Positions 10,363-19,450 of a DNA stretch of 23,520 nt are shown piece by piece. The stretch is from contig CM044496.1 in assembly GCA_024364805.1 (NCBI GenBank), forward strand, positions 81,970,717 to 81,994,236. The letters are read 5' to 3'. The position numbers were made by a program, and so were the translations under genes. A model generated the notes under the pieces. It saw only the letters and a list, made by a program, of their open reading frames with translations. It did not search any database and was not told where the DNA came from. Position 1 is the stretch's first letter, and each line of letters opens with the position of its first letter. This DNA comes from Euprymna scolopes (taxonomy: Eukaryota; Mollusca; Cephalopoda; Sepiida; Sepiolidae).

Positions 10363-11653
10363 CGAGGGGCCTGCAATAAGTAATGCCTCTGACCCACTTC
10401 CAGTTGTCTGATCTAGCTGAAATTTTGCATGTCCAATGATTTCTACTTCTACGGGTTATGTGACACATTACAGCTCTGAACTAATTGTGGTTTCTGTTTT
10501 ACAGGTGTTTGAACTGAGTCAGGTGTGAAATCGAGGCTGTTGAATGTCGAGCAGTGATCCGGTTTTTGTATTTGAAACGATACACACCACAGGAGACTTT
10601 TAATGAAATGAAAGAAACTTAGGGTGATAATGTCCCATCATATGACCTTGTAAAACGATGTTATTGTGAATTCAAACATGGCCGGAAGTCTGTGGAAACA
10701 GCTCCCAGACCTGCCCCCCTCTTCTGCCATTGATGAGTCATCTGTCCGTCAAGTTGAGGCTGCCATTTTGGAAGAACGACGCATTACTATTCGCCAAATA
10801 GCACAAGATGTCAAGATTAGTACAGGGTCTGTGGAAACTATCATTCATGACCATTTGCAAATGCATAAGGTGTCTGCCAGATGGATTCCCAGGTTGCTCA
10901 CACCATTCCAGAAGCGAGAACGCGTCTAGTGCTCGAGGATGAATTTGGAGATATGCCAAGAAGATGAGTCAAAGTTTTTCAAAATACTGATTACACAGGA
11001 TGAAACCTGGGTCCATCACTATGATCCAGAGACCAAAGCCCGGTCAATGCAGTGGAAGCACTTGGACTCACCACCTCCATAGAAGGCAAGGGTGAAGCCC
11101 TCCGCTAGCAAGGTAATGCTCACAGTCTTCTGAGACCAGGACGGAGTAGTGATGACAGATTTCCTGGCAAAGGGTACCACAATTACAGGAGCCTATTATG
11201 CTTCACTTTTGAGGAAATTAAGGGAAGCTATCAAAATCAAGAGGCAGGACAAGATCAGCAAAGGTACCCTCCTCCTGCAGGACAACGCTCCAGTCCACAA
11301 CTCGCATGTCGCCAGATCAAAAGCACGGGCGTGTGGCTATGAAATCCTTCCCCATCCTCCCTACTCTCCTAACCTTGCACCCTCTTACTTTCACCTCTTC
11401 CCAGCCATGAAGTGGTTTTTGAAAGGAAATCGTTTCCCAGATGATGCAGCCTTGATTTCTGAAGTCACGTCGTGGTTGGAGGACCAACCTGGGGTGTTCT
11501 ACAAAAACGGTCTCCTGAGCTGCATCAAACGATGGGAGAAATGCATAACTCTGGGTGCTTCCTATGTAAAGAAAGACTAATAACTGTGCCAAGTTTCGTT
11601 GCTCTACTACTATGGGAAGTTGGTCAGGGGCATTACTTATTGCACGCCCCTCG
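10363..11653 (+). mobile_element. Full-length mariner transposon, 1291 bp
   Basis: Terminal inverted repeats of about 39 bp differ at only a few positions: left 10363-10401 (CGAGGGGCCTGCAATAAGTA...) and right 11615-11653. Length and TIR size match mariner. The left end is flanked by TA; the right flank reads CATATA, so the expected TA duplication is shifted or mutated. It carries one transposase reading frame (10530-11580), which is inactive. Confidence 0.95.
10530..11580 (+). pseudogene. Mariner (DD34D) transposase, inactive
   Basis: DNA cut-and-paste transposase, about 345 codons as usual for mariner. The N-terminal part reads VECRAVIRFLYLKRYTPQET (about 10542-10600), VPSYDLVKR and FKHGRKSVETAPR, the first helix-turn-helix region. 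After a 2-base deletion near 10712 the frame continues SAIDESSVRQVEAAILEERR, ITIRQIAQDVKISTGSVE (second HTH) and WIPRLLTPFQKRERV, the conserved WIPR-type linker. Catalytic residues: first Asp in ITQDETWVHHYDPE (10999-11001), second in LLQDNAPVH (11281-11283). The third, exactly 35 codons on, is Tyr (TAC 11386-11388) in PYSPNLAPSYFHLF, and the preceding SPD is SPN. Other lesions: the probable start codon is ATC (10530), and stops lie at 10620, 10927, 11080 and 11131. It ends SYVKKD at 11577 with a stop. Neighbour: a Tc1-like element starts 7 bases after the mariner. Confidence 0.95.
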
Positions 11654-11659
11654 CATATA

Positions 11660-12813
11660 CAGTCCTGGTAAAAATCATAAGACCACTTAAGAAAGTAAGC
11701 ATTTACGCATAATATCGAATTTTTAATCAAGCAAATGGTTGAAACCATTGCCAAAAGGGAAAATATGATGGAAAAAAATGAAATCTGCTTCATTCGAAAC
11801 CTTAACCCTGATCTAATAGTTATTTTTTAAAAAAATAAACATTTTCACCTGGTCAAAATGATAAGACCACTTGAATAAAATCGGCTAGTTTTGAAAGAAT
11901 GCATACGAAAAGCTTTCTATGTTATTAAAAGCAAATTGTTGGTGGATAAAAAACATCTTACTAAATTATAAATAGCAAAAGGTAAACCATTATCAGAGTT
12001 TGAGAGAGGAAGGATCTTTGAGCTTAATAGGGGTGGAATCTCCCATAGATCCATTGCAAACGAAGTGAATTGTAGCAAAACGGCCATCACAAATTTTTAA
12101 AGAAATCCAGATCAATATGGGCAAAAAAAGAGTCCAGGTCGACCAAAAAAAAAATAACCCTATCACTGGATCGCCGTATCAGAAGAAGTTTTAAAAACAA
12201 CTCCAGTATGAGCTCAAGTCGATTGAAAAGCCAGATAGCAACAGAATGTAGTCCTAAAACCATCAGAAGGACTCTGAAAGTGAAGGGTTTCAATCATTTA
12301 AAGCGACTGCAGAAACCACGTCTTCTTGAACAGCACAAAACTAACCGACTTAAATATGCCTCCAAATACCAGACTTGGGATGAAGAGAAGTGGGAAAATG
12401 TAATTTTCTCCGATGAGAAAAAGTTTAATCTAGATGGTCCAGATGGATTTCAACACTATTGGCATGATAAAAATTTGCCCAAAGAGACTTTTTCAACTCG
12501 GCATAGTGGAGGAGGGTCTTTAATGATCTGGAGTGCTTTCTCGTCAGCTGGGTCCCTAAAGTTGCAAGTAGTGAAAGGCCGGCAAACATCATTGAAGTAC
12601 ATGGGATAAAATCCTTCGCAACTAATAAAAAAACTTAGTCGCAAGCATGCCGAAGAGAATTTTTGACGTAATTCCTAATAATGGAGGGTATACTAAATAC
12701 TGAGACCCTTTTTAGTAATTTATAATTGCCTTTTGTTAGATAAATTATCAGATGTCTTATCATTTTGACCAGATGAAAATGTTTGTTTTATAAAAAATAA
12801 TTATTAGATCAGG
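11660..12813 (+). mobile_element. Tc1-like transposon with long IR/DR termini, right end lost in assembly gap
   Basis: It starts CAGTCCTGGTAAAAATCATA after TA (11658-11659). The left terminal repeat is about 215 bp and contains two copies of a binding-site-like direct repeat: outer 11663-11690 and inner 11847-11874 (CACCTGGTCAAAATGATAAG). The right arm begins at about 12750 with the inverted inner copy (CTTATCATTTTGACCAGATG) and matches 11807-11874 in reverse complement up to the gap at 12814. This is the IR/DR layout known from several Tc1 families. The outer right repeat must lie in the unsequenced gap. Confidence 0.92.
11972..12703 (+). pseudogene. Tc1/Tc3-type transposase, internally deleted
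   Basis: The N-terminal helix-turn-helix part (11972-12150) reads GKPLSEFERGRIFELNRGG, ISHRSIANEVNCSKTAITNF and then SPGRPKK, the usual GRPR-like linker. A probable start codon is ATA. A stop is at 12098 and the frame shifts in the A-run near 12145. The frame then stays open to 12609: KSQIATECSPKTIRRTLK, WENVIFSDEKKFNLDGPDG (first catalytic Asp at 12412-12414), GGGSLMIWSAFSSAGSLKL. Then about 130 codons of the usual protein are missing, including the second and third acidic residues, and the sequence resumes with MPKRIFDVIPNNGGYTKY (12647-12700) and a stop at 12701. Total about 230 codons against about 340 in intact relatives. It cannot be active. Confidence 0.93.
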
Positions 12814-13520
12814 NNNNNNNNNNNNNNNNNNNNNNNNNNNNNNNNNNNNNNNNNNNNNNNNNNNNNNNNNNNNNNNNNNNNNNNNNNNNNNNNNNNNNNN
12901 NNNNNNNNNNNNNNNNNNNNNNNNNNNNNNNNNNNNNNNNNNNNNNNNNNNNNNNNNNNNNNNNNNNNNNNNNNNNNNNNNNNNNNNNNNNNNNNNNNNN
13001 NNNNNNNNNNNNNNNNNNNNNNNNNNNNNNNNNNNNNNNNNNNNNNNNNNNNNNNNNNNNNNNNNNNNNNNNNNNNNNNNNNNNNNNNNNNNNNNNNNNN
13101 NNNNNNNNNNNNNNNNNNNNNNNNNNNNNNNNNNNNNNNNNNNNNNNNNNNNNNNNNNNNNNNNNNNNNNNNNNNNNNNNNNNNNNNNNNNNNNNNNNNN
13201 NNNNNNNNNNNNNNNNNNNNNNNNNNNNNNNNNNNNNNNNNNNNNNNNNNNNNNNNNNNNNNNNNNNNNNNNNNNNNNNNNNNNNNNNNNNNNNNNNNNN
13301 NNNNNNNNNNNNNNNNNNNNNNNNNNNNNNNNNNNNNNNNNNNNNNNNNNNNNNNNNNNNNNNNNNNNNNNNNNNNNNNNNNNNNNNNNNNNNNNNNNNN
13401 NNNNNNNNNNNNNNNNNNNNNNNNNNNNNNNNNNNNNNNNNNNNNNNNNNNNNNNNNNNNNNNNNNNNNNNNNNNNNNNNNNNNNNNNNNNNNNNNNNNN
13501 NNNNNNNNNNNNNNNNNNNN
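12814..13520. other. Assembly gap (707 N)
   Basis: A run of N. It hides the right outer terminal repeat of the Tc1-like element, expected to be about 150 bp from the left side. What fills the remaining length is unknown; adjacent AT microsatellite suggests a repeat-caused gap. The open frame reported across it (12809-13585, minus) is an artefact. Confidence 0.99.

Positions 13521-13548
<28 letters not shown>
13521..13548. repeat. (AT)n microsatellite at gap edge
   Basis: A pure AT run directly after the gap. It may be the right half of the microsatellite into which the Tc1-like element inserted (left half at 10319-10362). Confidence 0.95.
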
Positions 13549-13552
<4 letters not shown>

Positions 13553-13882
13553 GGGGGTAATAATTAAGTAATATTTATAGTTCAAAAATAAAGAGATAAA
13601 TACAAAGGTTATTGTCTTTTTTCTGTCAAGTTTTAAGAGGTAGTCTTTTTAGAGAGACATAATTAAGAAAACAGAATTATAGAATTGTAATTTGCAAAAT
13701 AAATGGAAACTTTACAAATTGTAATGTTCGAAAAATTATTTACATTTACCGGATGTTTTACTCAATTTAACTGCCTAGATTTTGTCTTTTGCCTATGTCT
13801 GGCTTCAGGGACACCATTTTCAATATATTTTGTACTGATATTTATACTTATATTAACAATATATATACATATATTATTTTTT
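13549..13882. other. Non-coding AT-rich stretch
   Basis: No gene or repeat family recognised; the small open frame 13703-13903 (plus) has hydrophobic composition but no motif. Confidence 0.5.
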
Positions 13883-13994
13883 AAAATATATATGGCAATT
13901 TAGCTACACAGAATTTTCACCGTTTCATCCTCGTGGGAATTCTTAAGGATGAACCGCAGAAAATTCTGTGGAGCTGAATTGCCATATATATTTT
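13883..13994. mobile_element. 112-bp hairpin (foldback/MITE-like) element
   Basis: Left arm 13883-13930 and right arm 13947-13994 are near-perfect inverted repeats: AAAATATATATGGCAATT, then TAGCTACACAGAATTTTC against reverse-complement CAGCTCCACAGAATTTTC, then CGTTTCATCC against CGGTTCATCC. A loop of about 16 bases (TCGTGGGAATTCTTAA) separates them. Too short to encode anything. Flanking T/A bases would fit a TA target. Family not recognised. Confidence 0.75.
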
Positions 13995-14001
13995 GTAAAC
14001 T

Positions 14002-14175
14002 TACCATCAAGCTCTACTTAAGTATCTAGCACCGTCGAAGTAAAAACTAAAAATAGTTACATAAAATTTTATGTAGACACATAAATAATATATATATATA
14101 TGTGTGTGTGTGTGCGTGTTTGTTTGTATTTCTGCTAGTGTCTGTATGTGTATCTGTGTGTCTGTGTGTATACAT
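14002..14175. repeat. Dispersed repeat segment followed by TA/TG microsatellite
   Basis: 14002-14088 resembles 4624-4708. It passes into (TA)n at about 14088-14101 and then TG/TGTC-rich simple sequence to about 14175. Confidence 0.7.
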
Positions 14176-14568
14176 GTATAATGAAACAACGAAAAATCAA
14201 AAATTGTTTAAATATTTATCAATGTTCTGTATTTATTTCAAGTCTTTCTCAAGATTTGAGGAATGAAACTATGTCGCTTCTACGTGACGTGAAAAGAATG
14301 CTTTTGTTCTTTTTCAACGTAACACAGACGTTGATATTCAAAATATGTGGCGTGTTTATGGAGTGGAATGTATGTGTACTTTTCTTAATATGGATCTCAT
14401 GCACGAAGTTTTGTTGGGAAGATGGAGTAAATTTGCTAGCCTTCAAATTCTATTCGGGTAGTATTAGTTTGATGATTGAAGGAAATAAAGAAAACGTTCG
14501 ACTGTTTAATTGTTTGATGGTTTAGATTGAGTGTTCATTCAGTAAGTCTTCGGTGAGTTTATACAAAA
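14176..14568. other. Unassigned stretch with an accidental-looking open frame
   Basis: The plus frame 14148-14525 (125 codons) is open and rich in F, L, I and C, but it begins inside the TG microsatellite and contains no motif I recognise. I do not call it a gene. Confidence 0.4.
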
Positions 14569-14978
14569 GTAGCCTGGGTTCCTGGCGTTGCCCGGATGTT
14601 TGGAGGTGTGTGCTGAGCAAAAACAAAAAGTGGTAGTAGGTAGGCAGGTTCTAACCCGTGAGGCGAAGGCGGAAAAGAAAGTGAAAGAAAACCTAATGTC
14701 TTACCTCTTCTCGGAACGTTGAAATTAGTAAAGTCATTCCAACCGATACGATGACTTGCAAACAATGGCGACACAAAAGCAAACGACCCTTCTTGTAGAA
14801 AACTGCCCTATTGAGGGCGAGGGAATTAATGCTTTTAGCCAATTCTTTCGATATTTGTCGTCTGAATGGTTGAGCTTATAAACGATAGCGATTTCATGAA
14901 AATCTGTCAAAATTTTTAGGCAGATATACAAACATACATACATACATTTAAACAGATAGGTGAGATTTATATCATAGA
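14569..14978 (-). mobile_element. Helitron-like element 1 of a head-to-tail pair, 410 bp
   Basis: The minus strand starts TCTATGATATAAATCTCACC at 14978. It ends with a hairpin-forming CCGGGCAACGCCAGG (about 14595-14581), then AACCCAGG and CTAC (14572-14569) in place of CTAG. Internal blocks shared with element 2 include GTAGAAAA.TGCCC, TTTTTAGCCAATT and CATACAAACATACATACATA. No coding capacity. The minus-strand open frames 14559-14774 and 14734-14943 are accidental. Confidence 0.75.
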
Positions 14979-15549
14979 CTAGTTTAGGTGCCTAGAGTTG
15001 CCCGGACGTTTGTAGGTGTGTGTTGAGCAAGAAAAAAATTATAGTAGGCTCGACCCCGTGACGCGAAAGCGGGAAAGAAAGTGGTGGTGTGTTTAAAGAT
15101 GTTGGTTGAGCACAAAAAAAAGGAAAATTTCGAGCGTAAAAAAATAAAATAAAAGCGTTAGTAGGCAAGCAGGCTCAAATCCGTGCCAAAATGAGGAAAA
15201 GAAAATGAAAAAATAAAATAACGTGACACATTAGCTTTTGCGTCCATTGCCAAACCGGAAGTGATGTAGGTTTGAATTAGGGCTAGACAATCGAAAAGAG
15301 GCGATGACTATCGAAAATATCGGCGAAAAAAAGCGACTCTTCCCTGTAGAAAAGTGCCCAGTTTGGGGTAAAAGAATTCATGTTTTTAGCCAATTTTTCG
15401 ATTTTTGTCGTCCGAAGAGTCGAGCTCCAAAATGATACCGATCTTGTGAAAATCCGTTGCTTCTGTCGAAAGTTTTTACGTGTCATACAAACATACATAC
15501 ATACATACATATATACATCAAAACAGACAGATGAGATTTATATTATAAA
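14979..15549 (-). mobile_element. Helitron-like element 2 of a head-to-tail pair, 571 bp
   Basis: The 5' end (minus strand) at 15549 reads TTTATAATATAAATCTCATC, where sister copies have TC. The 3' end is CTAG at 14982-14979, touching the TC start of element 1 with no base between. A GTTGCCCGGACG stretch marks the weakened 3' hairpin. It is longer than element 1 because of extra sequence at about 15080-15200. No coding capacity. Confidence 0.75.
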
Positions 15550-15944
15550 TGAATTTAACGAGTTTTGTTTCAAGAAAAAATTGTGATCCTGTTTTAATGC
15601 ATGAGAGCATTGCCAAAATTGATATTTTTTATACCTTGTTTATATTTACCAAATCATTTTCAAAGTTAACGTTGAATTCCACTAATGCATACTTGATTGA
15701 AATTAGTTCATGGATCAGTATATCTTGCTGCATTAGCTATAAATGTTTGAGATAATTTTTCTTGTTTTAGTGTTGTTTTGTATCATGTGTAATATAGTAT
15801 GTATTGTTTGCATTTCTTTTTTATTTAAAATGTTGTAAATTATGGGCGTCGGTAGCTATAAGAAAATATTTGTTTATAAGAGGAGTTTCCAATGTATTTG
15901 ATTTTTGTTTATTGCTTCTGCAAAGAATTGGAGGGATTTTTGGT
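15550..15944. other. Non-coding AT-rich stretch
   Basis: No gene or repeat unit recognised before the minisatellite. Confidence 0.5.
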
Positions 15945-16270
15945 GCATTTGATATGAAATATGCGGGGTATTGTAAAGCTTTGAGTGAATGTCGGTTGGA
16001 TTTGATATGAAATATGCGGGGTATTGCAAAGTTTTGAGTGAATGTGGGTTGGATTTGATATGAAATATGCGGGGTATTGCAAAGCGTTGAGTTAATGTGG
16101 GTTGGATTTGATATGAAATATGCGGGGTATTGCAAAGTTTTAAGTGAATGTGGGCTGGATTTGATATGAAATATGCGGGGTATTGCAAAGTTTTGAGTGA
16201 ATGTGGGTTGGATTTGATATGAAATATGCGGGGTATTGCAAAGTTTTGAGTGAATGTGGGTTGGATTTGA
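15945..16270. repeat. 53-bp minisatellite, about 6.1 copies
   Basis: Unit GGATTTGATATGAAATATGC then GGGGTATTGCAAAGTTTTGA then GTGAATGTGGGTT. Units start at 15945, 15998, 16051, 16104, 16157, 16210 and a partial at 16263, all exactly 53 apart with only a few substitutions each. The minus-strand open frames 15821-16396 (191 codons) and 15874-16188 (104 codons) are read through this array; I do not call them genes. Confidence 0.95.
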
Positions 16271-16649
16271 ATTCATCTGTGTACCATGAGCTACAAATTC
16301 TGAATGAATGATGAAACCAATTATGAGGCCTGCTTTGATTTTGGATTTATTGTTTAAGTATAAGTGTATGTAGTATTTTTGTGTGCATTTTGGCAATGCG
16401 CTTTGAAAAACTATTGTTACATTTTATTATAAGTATGTCCATTAATTATATCGATTAATTTTTCTGTTTGGTAGTTGGTACATCTAAAGTATTCAATATT
16501 TGGGAGTAAACTTAAGATTGAGATTTTTATGAACACATAATAAAATCATAAAATTGCCATCCTATTAATGAAACGACTCTAATGAAGCAATTCAAGATAA
16601 AATAAATAAAAGTTATAAAAGAGAAAAACGTTTTTGAATTTCGACAAAG

Positions 16650-16655
<6 letters not shown>
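16271..16655. other. Non-coding AT-rich stretch
   Basis: Nothing recognised on either strand. Confidence 0.5.
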
Positions 16656-16695
<40 letters not shown>

Positions 16696-16703
16696 ATTAT
16701 TTC

Positions 16704-16799
<96 letters not shown>

Positions 16800-16814
16800 G
16801 AAATAATACAACAT
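16656..16814. repeat. AT microsatellite with 126-bp perfect-looking palindrome
   Basis: A first AT run (16656-16690) is followed by ATGTTGTATTATTTCAG (16689-16705), an AT run, and CTGAAATAATACAACAT (16798-16814), the exact reverse complement of the first arm. Because AT repeats are self-complementary, 16689-16814 is a palindrome: both strands encode the same MLYYFRYIYI... frame from 16689 and from 16814. Confidence 0.95.
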
Positions 16815-17180
16815 TCGTTATCAATAATTATGTTAGTTTCGTTTAAAACCAATATAAACATACAGTCTGACCCTACTGAAGCGGTATTTTCTTCACAAAT
16901 AACACTTTTGATAGACCGATAAGATTTACCGGTGAATTTGTTTTGACCTCCATTCTTCGATTTGTTTTCATTTCATGTGTCGCTGATGATTTGAATGTAT
17001 TTTAATTGCCGTTGAAAGGTCAAATCAGTTAAATGAAACCAGTGTACGTCTGTGAAATAAATAGCATATAGTTTTTAATCAATCGATATATATTCATTCT
17101 AAAGTTGTTCGCTACCAATGTAGTTATTAGGAGAGTTCTTGTATGAATATATATTTGAGGCGGACTACTTGCAGCAACAA
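16815..17180. other. Non-coding AT-rich stretch
   Basis: Nothing recognised. It leads into the diverged tandem array. Confidence 0.45.
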
Positions 17181-17640
17181 GTTTATTCGACCAGGATTGA
17201 AAATGGTATCGTTAGAAAATGTATACCACATAACGAAAGTCCATTGTCTCCAAAACCAGTATTTCAAACAGTGTCAGTTGGAAAAACAATTAACTATATG
17301 ACAAGATCAAATGTTAAACACGTTGTTGCACTGAATATGATATACACCACAAAGATCCAGTCGCAAGCATATTGTTTCCGGAATCAGTATTAAAAACAGT
17401 GCTGTTTGGAAAAATCTTTATGTGATTTAGATTATGTTATAAAATCGTTGTTGCATTGAAAATGGTATCAGCTGAAAAAGTATACCATGCAACAAAGTTC
17501 GAGGGGCAAGTACACTGTTCCCGAAATCAGTATTTAAAAGTGTAGTTGAAAAAGTCTACTTTATGTTAAGATCAAGTGGTAAACCCATTGCTGCATTAAA
17601 TACATTATCATTTGAGAAAAGTATACTATGTAACAAAATC
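17181..17640 (+). repeat. Diverged tandem repeat, unit about 125-140 bp, about 3.3 copies
   Basis: Recurring landmarks in the same order: GTTGTTGCACTGAA (17322), GTTGTTGCATTGAA (17447), ATTGCTGCATTAAA (17587), with GATTGAAAATGG near 17195 in the first unit. Each is followed by GTATACCA.../GTATACTATG, then CC.GAATCAGTATT.AAA, then AGT.GGAAAAA and (T)ATGACAAGATCAA or equivalents. Spacing is 125-140 bases. The open frames 17139-17393 and 17563-17991 run through or out of it and show no known motif. Confidence 0.75.
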
Positions 17641-19450
17641 CCAGTTAAGATTTGCATCAAAAGGCATAAAAGTTCCCTCTTTTCCTCTTTAATTCGTTCC
17701 TTTATGAATATACGTTTTGTGTCTTACTCTTATATTTATTACTGGGTAAAATCGTCTCCTTTCCTTAGTAACCTACACTTGCAATGTAATAAAGTGTTAT
17801 ATTTTAAGACAGATAAAGTAAAAATATTTTACTTTGTAATAATATCTTTCATAATATTATCTAATATAGAAAAGCTTCATGGGCAGTATAAACCAGTCTT
17901 TTATAACACTATCAGTACCCGTACCCTGACCTTGACCGGTAAATTTGATGAACATCCAAAATCAATGCTTCGATCTCGTAACTCTAAATAAGTATCTTTG
18001 ATGGCTGTATTTTAACAATATCTAAGCATTAATTATTGTAATCTCATATTATTACAGTTTTATAAGAGTGAACATTCTCGGAAAAAAGAGTGTACGTAAT
18101 GTCAAAGAATATGTATTCAAAGGTAGATAATTATATTTTCTATTCACAAACACTAGAAGGAATGTACTATCTAATAAAATAAAATGTTGTAATTAAAGTA
18201 ATTTTCTATATATTATTTATGAAGATCAGTGTTTAATTAGAAATGTCTGGGAATATTCTCTATATATCAGGTAATCAGAAACACAAAAAGCATACATCTC
18301 CACACTAATGCAAATATTTATATGCCGTAATTTATTCTGATTGACAAATGAAAGTCGATAAAATCATATATAAGTAAGTGCTGCAATTTGAAAAATTTGT
18401 CAAGCTAAATATTGTTTGCTCAGATACAATCATCCTAGTTACAAACCTCTTTCAAATGATATTGTCCGTGCCGTAAGGCAATTGACGAGTACATGCGATT
18501 AACGACGATGAAAAAGTTTTGCATATTTTGATATGATATTCACTCATCTTATTTTCTCGTCCATTGAATTGTGTAAGGAATTAGGGGAAAGCTGCTTATG
18601 TTATATAGAAGAGGCCTTAAACTAATAAATAGCAATTAAGTTAGCTAGTGTGAATTTTAATGAGGGCCACTCTTAGTGCATATCAGAACAACCAAGCTCC
18701 AAACAAAATTGTATCCAGAGACATATGACGTAAGGAAGCAAGGAAAAACAGGTAAAACTCCGAAGATAAAACAAAAGTCGAACGATCACGATATGACATG
18801 ACGTCACGTTTTTGAGGGAGAAAAATACGGTTTTCTAATCAATTTTCTCGAGAAGCCCTACGAACGAAACACGGCATTACGATATTGAAAAAGATAATCT
18901 AAGCTGAATGGCATCTAGGTCTCTGTCTATGCGCTTCTCTCATTTCTCATATTAGGAAACAAATTAAGAAAGGAAACAATTATTAGATAATAGTCTCCCT
19001 CTCTCCATGACTAAAATGAAATTGAAAATAAAAAAAAAACTAAAAATGATTAGCCTAAATCTATGAAGTAGCACATTATCATATGTAGTCTTTGATAAGT
19101 AAATTTGAACCGCCAACTATACAGGAGAAAATCTACTTCTATAAAATAATGAAAGAAAATTTTCAATGGAAGAGTTTTAATAAGAACATAGAAGTACGTT
19201 TCAATTTTTTTAGAAATAATGGCTGTTTTCTGAAAGTATCGTTTGCACTGAAAGTTTATATTGATGCAAAGGTTTCGCAATCTAACTTGCACCTCCATTG
19301 AGCTGGCATGCCTCGATTCCCGTGGCACAAAGTTCATAAAGCCTGAAAATAATGCCAGGGTAAGCTAAAAAATTGACATTTTTTGGTCCTAAACTAATTG
19401 CACAACAAAGACTTTAGGTTCTAGTTTACTACTTGATACATAACTGGAGA
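17641..19450. other. 1.8 kb without recognisable gene
   Basis: The plus frame 17563-17991 (142 codons) continues to 17991 but has no motif and the composition of the surrounding AT-rich DNA. One perfect CRE-type palindrome TGACGTCA is at 18799-18806. I see no RNA gene, exon with convincing splice sites or repeat unit. Confidence 0.45.

Noticed and set aside
10738-10959. Minus-strand open frames over the mariner (also 11317-11793)
   Set aside because: Shadows of the transposase reading frame on the other strand.
12809-13585. 258-codon minus-strand open frame
   Set aside because: Almost entirely the N gap plus an AT microsatellite.
14148-14525. 125-codon plus-strand open frame
   Set aside because: It starts in a TG microsatellite, has no motif, and lacks evident splice or promoter context.
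15945-16270. CRISPR-like array
   Set aside because: The units are head-to-tail with no unique spacers, and the context is eukaryotic.
17563-17991. 142-codon plus-strand open frame
   Set aside because: It begins in the diverged tandem array and shows only AT-driven composition (I, K, F, S, Y); no family recognised.
18799-18806. Perfect CRE palindrome TGACGTCA as a promoter element
   Set aside because: A single 8-base word with no gene, TATA context or cluster of sites nearby.
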